Part shown: positions 59,401-64,000 of the stretch, piece after piece
How the letters are laid out: each line of letters begins with the position of its first letter
Numbering within the stretch: position 1 is the stretch's first letter
Notes under the pieces: generated by a model
The model's database searches: none
Seen by the model: the letters and a program-made list of their open reading frames with translations, nothing else
What the model was told of the DNA's origin: nothing
Made by a program: the position numbers and the translations under genes
Assembly (NCBI GenBank): GCA_034336665.1
Contig: JAPFBE010000033.1
Coordinates: 2,108,001-2,172,000, forward strand
Reading direction: 5' to 3'
DNA: 64,000 bases
Source of the DNA: Luscinia megarhynchos
Lineage: Eukaryota > Chordata > Aves > Passeriformes > Turdidae

Positions 59401-62400
59401 AATGCAATTCCTGCCATCTGATGCTGGTTTGAAGTGCAGTGGGAAGGGTATGTTTGCAGTGTGGGCTGGTGATGGGACTGCTGCTGAGGTAGCCTGCAAT
59501 TTATTCTTCCATCAGTAACTGGGTACAAGCAGTGTGAATTGCCAGCAACACATCCAGCATAGATTGGAGGGACTTTTGACAGGCTCATCCCCGGCAGAGC
59601 TCAGTACCATTATACTCTGCTCTCAGCACTGAGTGGCTCCTCTTACATGGGCAAAAGCACTACCAGGCCTCTGTTCCGTTTGCTTTCCTATGAAAATGAA
59701 TATACTTGTGAGCAGGAGGCTGTTGTAAGGTTTGCTAGCAATATGTGGTCTAGATGTCTAATTGCAGGGTCCAGCGTGGTGGTTTACAGATCATTAGCCC
59801 TGATGTGAGCATGCTGCTGCAGTGATACAGGTACTCGGAGTTGCTGTTATGATGAAAGGGCCTCCATTAACTTGAGCTGTGTGTGTCAGCTGTTCATAGA
59901 CTGTTGTGCTTGCCTACAAAACCCGGATTGTGTCATAAAGGTGGTGTGCTGATCAAAGGCTGAGACCAATAGTCTATGGTCTTTGTAAATACAAGTTTAA
60001 ATCTAAAATATAAGCCTGATCTTTTTTCTAAGTCTGGTAACCTTAGGTTGCCTGAAAAAGATTATAAATTACAAAAGCCATAAACCTTTATTTTGAGAGA
60101 AGTTGAAATTGTATTTCCAGTTATAATTTAGCAGTGTTATCACTCTTCCCCCTCTGTTTTTTAGGTTTATTGGCCAAAAAAAATATGCTACTGTTGATTC
60201 AAGGGAGAGTAGATTACAAGAGGAGGGCACTGAGAAGTGCAGGACTCATTTCTCTGTCGGTCACACTTAGACTAGCTTAAAGTGATCATGAAGCTCTGAC
60301 TGCTGCCTGGGGAAAGGACACCAAGCTGCTGTGCTTGGAAGTTCACTATTGGCAAAAGGTGGTGGCCTGATTTTTCCAGAGATGGCAGTATGGGTCTTTC
60401 TTGAGCTATGATGTGTGTTGGGTCTGCATGAGTGAGCCATTTTCTGCATTTCTTCATTTATAGTGTTTTTTCTTGTTATAACACATTGACGAAGGGATGA
60501 GTTCCCCTACCATGCTACCCCAGTGGTTAAAAGCAGCACTAAGCTTGTGCAAAACTTGTGGAGGAAAGAAGTGCATTGGAAGCCCTGTTGAACACTGCAC
60601 AGTGCGAATGAGTCAATTTTCAGGACAAAAATTACTTCCCTTTATGGTAAAGAGACATTTAATGGAACTTTATGTGGGCCTGTCTGGGATAGAATGCTTT
60701 GGCTTTCTCAACTGCTTGCACTGGGGGAGATTAAAGCTTATCAACAAGGCTTGCTTTCAACAGTAACCTTTTTTGATGTGGCAGGATTGATTTGGGTTGC
60801 TCACTTCCTAGAGTCCTCCTACAGGTCTGCCTAGAGGATTTTGGCTGTCAGACTCTTTTAAGATATGCATGAGTGAGAGACTGAGTCCTTAAGCTGTACA
60901 TAGCAGGGTACTTTACCTCTTGGTTGTCTCCTGCTACAAAGGATCCTGTATGACCTCCAACACTAATTAAAGCATCTAGTTTCCTTCCTATCTTCTGCTT
61001 TTAGTGTTTATTGTACATGTTTATCCAGGCTTTTAAACTAAATACTTCACCTTCCTCAAATGAGGAAATTTATTAGTCTGTAGTGTTTCCCGCTCCATTG
61101 CTGTGCTGCTAAGTCTTCTAAAATTAAATGCCTCCTTTCTGTCAAATTATATTTTAGGCTGATCACAGGTGTTTAATGTGATACTTTTGTGAACTGACCA
61201 TGATTTCTGCAAGTTAGATTTAATAAAGAAGTACCAGGTTGAACTCTTGTCCCCTTAGTGAATAAAGAGCAGTCAGGTATATCAGTCCTTCAGTTTTCAT
61301 ACCAATTAGTTTTTCATGGCTGTCTTACTTTTAACCCCTTTACTTCTACCCCTACTTCTCTCTGCTATTTTGAAGGCATACAATTGGAGAAACTGGCTGT
61401 TCAGAGCAGTATACTGAGCTATATGCAGTTTTGTTGTTCACATGAAGTTAATAACTAGAAAAAAGAACTATCCCCATGAGTAATGCAAGAGGTTCTTTAA
61501 ACACAGTCAAATAAAACAAAAACATTTTGTTTTGAAGCTCGGCTAAGCTATATTCAGTGTAAGAAGTACTATCCCAGGAAGGCTGAAGGCTAATAGGACC
61601 TGAGTAAGGGAAGAAGAGAGTAGCAGTACTTGTAAGCTTCTTTTATCTTAATGAAATTCTTAAATTATTTAATCTGCTATTGGTGGATGCATGTACTTTA
61701 ATTATTATGCTTACACAAATCCAAGATTGTGACACAGATTCAGGTTAGTCTAAAAAAAGTATTTTCAGTTACATTTTATTTGTAATCAAGTTTTTTGCCT
61801 GTGTCAAAAAGCATTTTTATTGGAAAGGCATTTAAGAGCCTGGATATTTTGTGTCCTAGAGTTGAGCAAGCTTCCTCAAATCTGCCAAACAAAATGCAGT
61901 GGGATTGATGTTTTTTAGTGGAACAGACAGCTCACAGTGGATGTTCTTATTGCAACTCTGGGGTTGCAATCACCATAAAACAGAACTTACCTAGTTCTTT
62001 GCTTACAAACTTGCTCAGAAGTTCAGAATTTTGCAGAACTGCTTAAGAAATCCTGACTTGTACTTGCTATCTTTTCCAAAAGTCCTCCAGAAGCATTATG
62101 TAAATACCTTCATACCAGCTTAAGGTGAGAATGCTGTCTCTGGGTGCATGGCCAGAAGCTGCTTGCTGTAATTTCCTCTTTGGACCTTCATCTTGCACCT
62201 TCCCAAAAGACAGAAGGTAAAGTCCTATGGTTTACTTTCCAGTCTCTGTTGGGAGACAATTTTGTTGTTGGAGCAATTTTTATAGAGTGATGAATGTGCC
62301 ACTAGCTGTGCCTTTGCATAGTTTTTGTTGTTGCAATAGGTGTGAAGTTATGCAAAGTTATTTGTCCTAGCTGAGAAGTCTAAGACAACACTCAGGTTTT

Positions 62401-62518
62401 TAATTTTGAAGATGTGAAGAAGAGGTCATACTGGGTTCAGATTACTACTATTATAATTGTTTAGTTTTATCCACTTTAGTGTTATTTGAATTCAGGTCAG
62501 TGAGTTCCTGTCAATTTC
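56487..62518. other. Intron sequence without recognised features
   Basis: AT-rich, no coding reading of note, no LTR or LINE recognised. A T/C tract at about 58604-58630 is low complexity. Confidence 0.5.
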
Positions 62519-63503
62519 TGGTGGGTTGACCTTGGCTGGCTTCCAGGTGTCCACCAAAGCCCCTCAGCAGCTGGACACGAGAGAGAAAATATAATGAAAG
62601 GTTCAAGGGCAGGGAGAGAGCACTCACCTATTGTCACAGGCAAAACAGACTTGACTCGGGGATACTAGTTTAATTTATTACCAATCAAATCAGAGCAGGA
62701 TAATGAGATATAAAAAACAAATCTTAAAATGCCGAACCCCACCAACCTCTTTTTTCCCATGCTCATCTTCACTCCCAAGTTCTCTACCTCTTTCTCCTGA
62801 GCAGCACAGGGAAATGAGGAATGGAGATTGTGGTCAGTTAACCACACATTGTCTCTGCCACTCCTTTCTTCTCACGCTCTTTCCTTACTCCAGAATGGGG
62901 TCCCTCCCATGGGAGACAATCCTTCACAAACTTCTCCAGCATGGTTTTTTTTCCATGGAGTGCAGTCTTTCAGGAACAAACTGTTCCAGTTTGGGTCCCC
63001 CATGGACATCACAGGTCCTGCCAGGAGCCTGCTCCAGTATGGGCTCTCCCATGGGGTCGCAGGATCCTTCAGGGCACATCCACCTGCTCTGGCATGGGGC
63101 CCTCCATGGGCTGCAGAGTGGATCTCCACCATGGGCTGCAGGGGGACATCCTGCCTAACCATGGTCTTCACTATGGGCTGCAGGGGAATCTCTGTTCTAA
63201 CACCTGGAGCACCTCCTACCCCTCCTTCTCCACTGATCTTGGTGTCTGCAGAGTTGTTGCTCTCATATATTCACTCCTCTCTCCCAGATGTTGTGCAGCA
63301 GTTTTTCCCCCTTCTTAAATATATTATCACAGAGGTGCTGCCACCATTGCTGATTGGCTTGGCTCTGGCCAGCATTGGGTCTGTGTAGGAGCTGGCTAGC
63401 ACTAGCTCTGTTGAATATGAGTGAAGCTTCTGGCATCTTCTCACAGAAGCCACCCTTGTAGCCCTCGCTTTTACCAAAACCTTGCCACAAAAATCCAAAT
63501 ACA
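62519..63503 (-). repeat. Avian LTR, related to 39350-40360
   Basis: Left end TGGTGGGTTGACCTTGGCTGG, right end TTGCCACAAAAATCCAAATACA; on the minus strand it begins TGTATTTGG. It has TTCTTAAATATATTATCACAGAGGTGCTGCC (about 63303-63333) in U3. Inside 62940-63210 are decayed tandem modules around TCCATGGGCTGCAGGxGG. Readings over 62828-63388 are shadows. Confidence 0.8.
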
Positions 63504-63844
63504 TAGTTATGCTGTGCAGGTGGCAGATTTAGATCATCCAGCAGTATCTTAAAATGTATCCATCTTTAAAGATAAAATTGTGTGCAGGCTAGGAGATGTG
63601 GCTCATGAAATTACTTTCATCACACATTTTCTGCTAAATGCACCCCAGAAGATCTTAGAGTGGATCAAGTGCTTTGATAGACTTCCATCAAGTTGAATCT
63701 GTTAGAGAGTTAGAATGTGATTATTTGGTCTGTTTTAGCTCAGAATACTCAGGCAGAAACAACAGGCACAAAACTAACTAGTCTGAGTCTTTAAGAAATA
63801 CCCTTTAATAGTATCTTCCCATGAATAACACTGTACAAGATTAT

Positions 63845-64000
63845 TGTGGTTTGACACTGGCCAAACGCCAGGCATCCACGAAGACATTCGCTTACCCTCT
63901 CTTGCTCTCAGCTGGGCAAAGGAGAGGGAAAAAGAAATTACCAAAGGGATCATAAATTGAGATGAGAACTAGGAGAAAACACTCTAAGGGCCAAACAGGT
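63845..64000 (-). repeat. LTR, cut by the window end
   Basis: Begins TGTGGTTTGACACTGGCCAAACGCC, the left end of the same LTR type as 39350-40360 (GGCCAAATGCCAGGCACCC), followed by matching sequence (GGAGAAAACACTC). The rest lies outside the window. Confidence 0.75.

Noticed and set aside
62828..63388. 186-codon plus reading, apparently a protein gene
   Set aside because: It is the antisense of a common avian LTR and its repeated modules.

Overview
The window is vertebrate nuclear DNA and most probably a passerine or other songbird-like bird. The evidence is avian CR1 LINE fragments, several avian LTR families, and one recognisable host gene: the first coding exon of ZSWIM6 (34953-35481, + strand) inside a CpG island. 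ZSWIM6 is Z-linked in birds and, as far as I recall, is among the genes kept on the chicken W. Together with the very heavy retrovirus load this makes a sex chromosome, possibly W, a reasonable guess. That assignment is inference. No bacterial or phage features, tRNA, rRNA or CRISPR are present.

Layout. (1) 1-21778 is a stack of endogenous retroviruses. An old gammaretrovirus-like pol on + (RT 322-1034, then 12602-13883, 20452-20565 and 21165-21341, ending in a polypurine tract and a 197-bp LTR) was cut by a betaretrovirus/ERVK-like provirus on - (1035-12601, TSD GTGGCC). The 5' LTR of that provirus was then cut by an ERVL-like provirus on + (5574-12211, TSD CCTAG/CCTGG). A second ERVL-like provirus on - (13884-20451, TSD CAGGT) and an ERVK-like env/LTR remnant (20566-21164) interrupt the gammaretroviral integrase. 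The ERVK-like provirus has no visible pol. Where pol should be it carries an intronless Y-box/cold-shock-domain sequence (about 2840-3580, -) and several extra LTRs. (2) 21779-25950 holds LTRs and a CR1 remnant. (3) 25951-34400 is AT-rich intergenic DNA with one LTR and a T-rich stretch. (4) 34420-36320 is the ZSWIM6 CpG-island promoter and exon 1. (5) 35482-64000 is ZSWIM6 intron 1. It contains CR1 copies on +, and an ERVL-like pol fragment, a nearly full-length but broken ERVK-like provirus (about 47630-56486) and several LTRs, nearly all antisense to the gene.

Every retroviral coding region seen is interrupted by stops or frameshifts, or has lost catalytic residues, so none is expected to be autonomous. 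The retroviral genes are described as remnants. Exact ends are given where target-site duplications or TG...CA termini can be read. Ends marked 'about' are by eye. Copy relationships were read by eye, not by alignment software.
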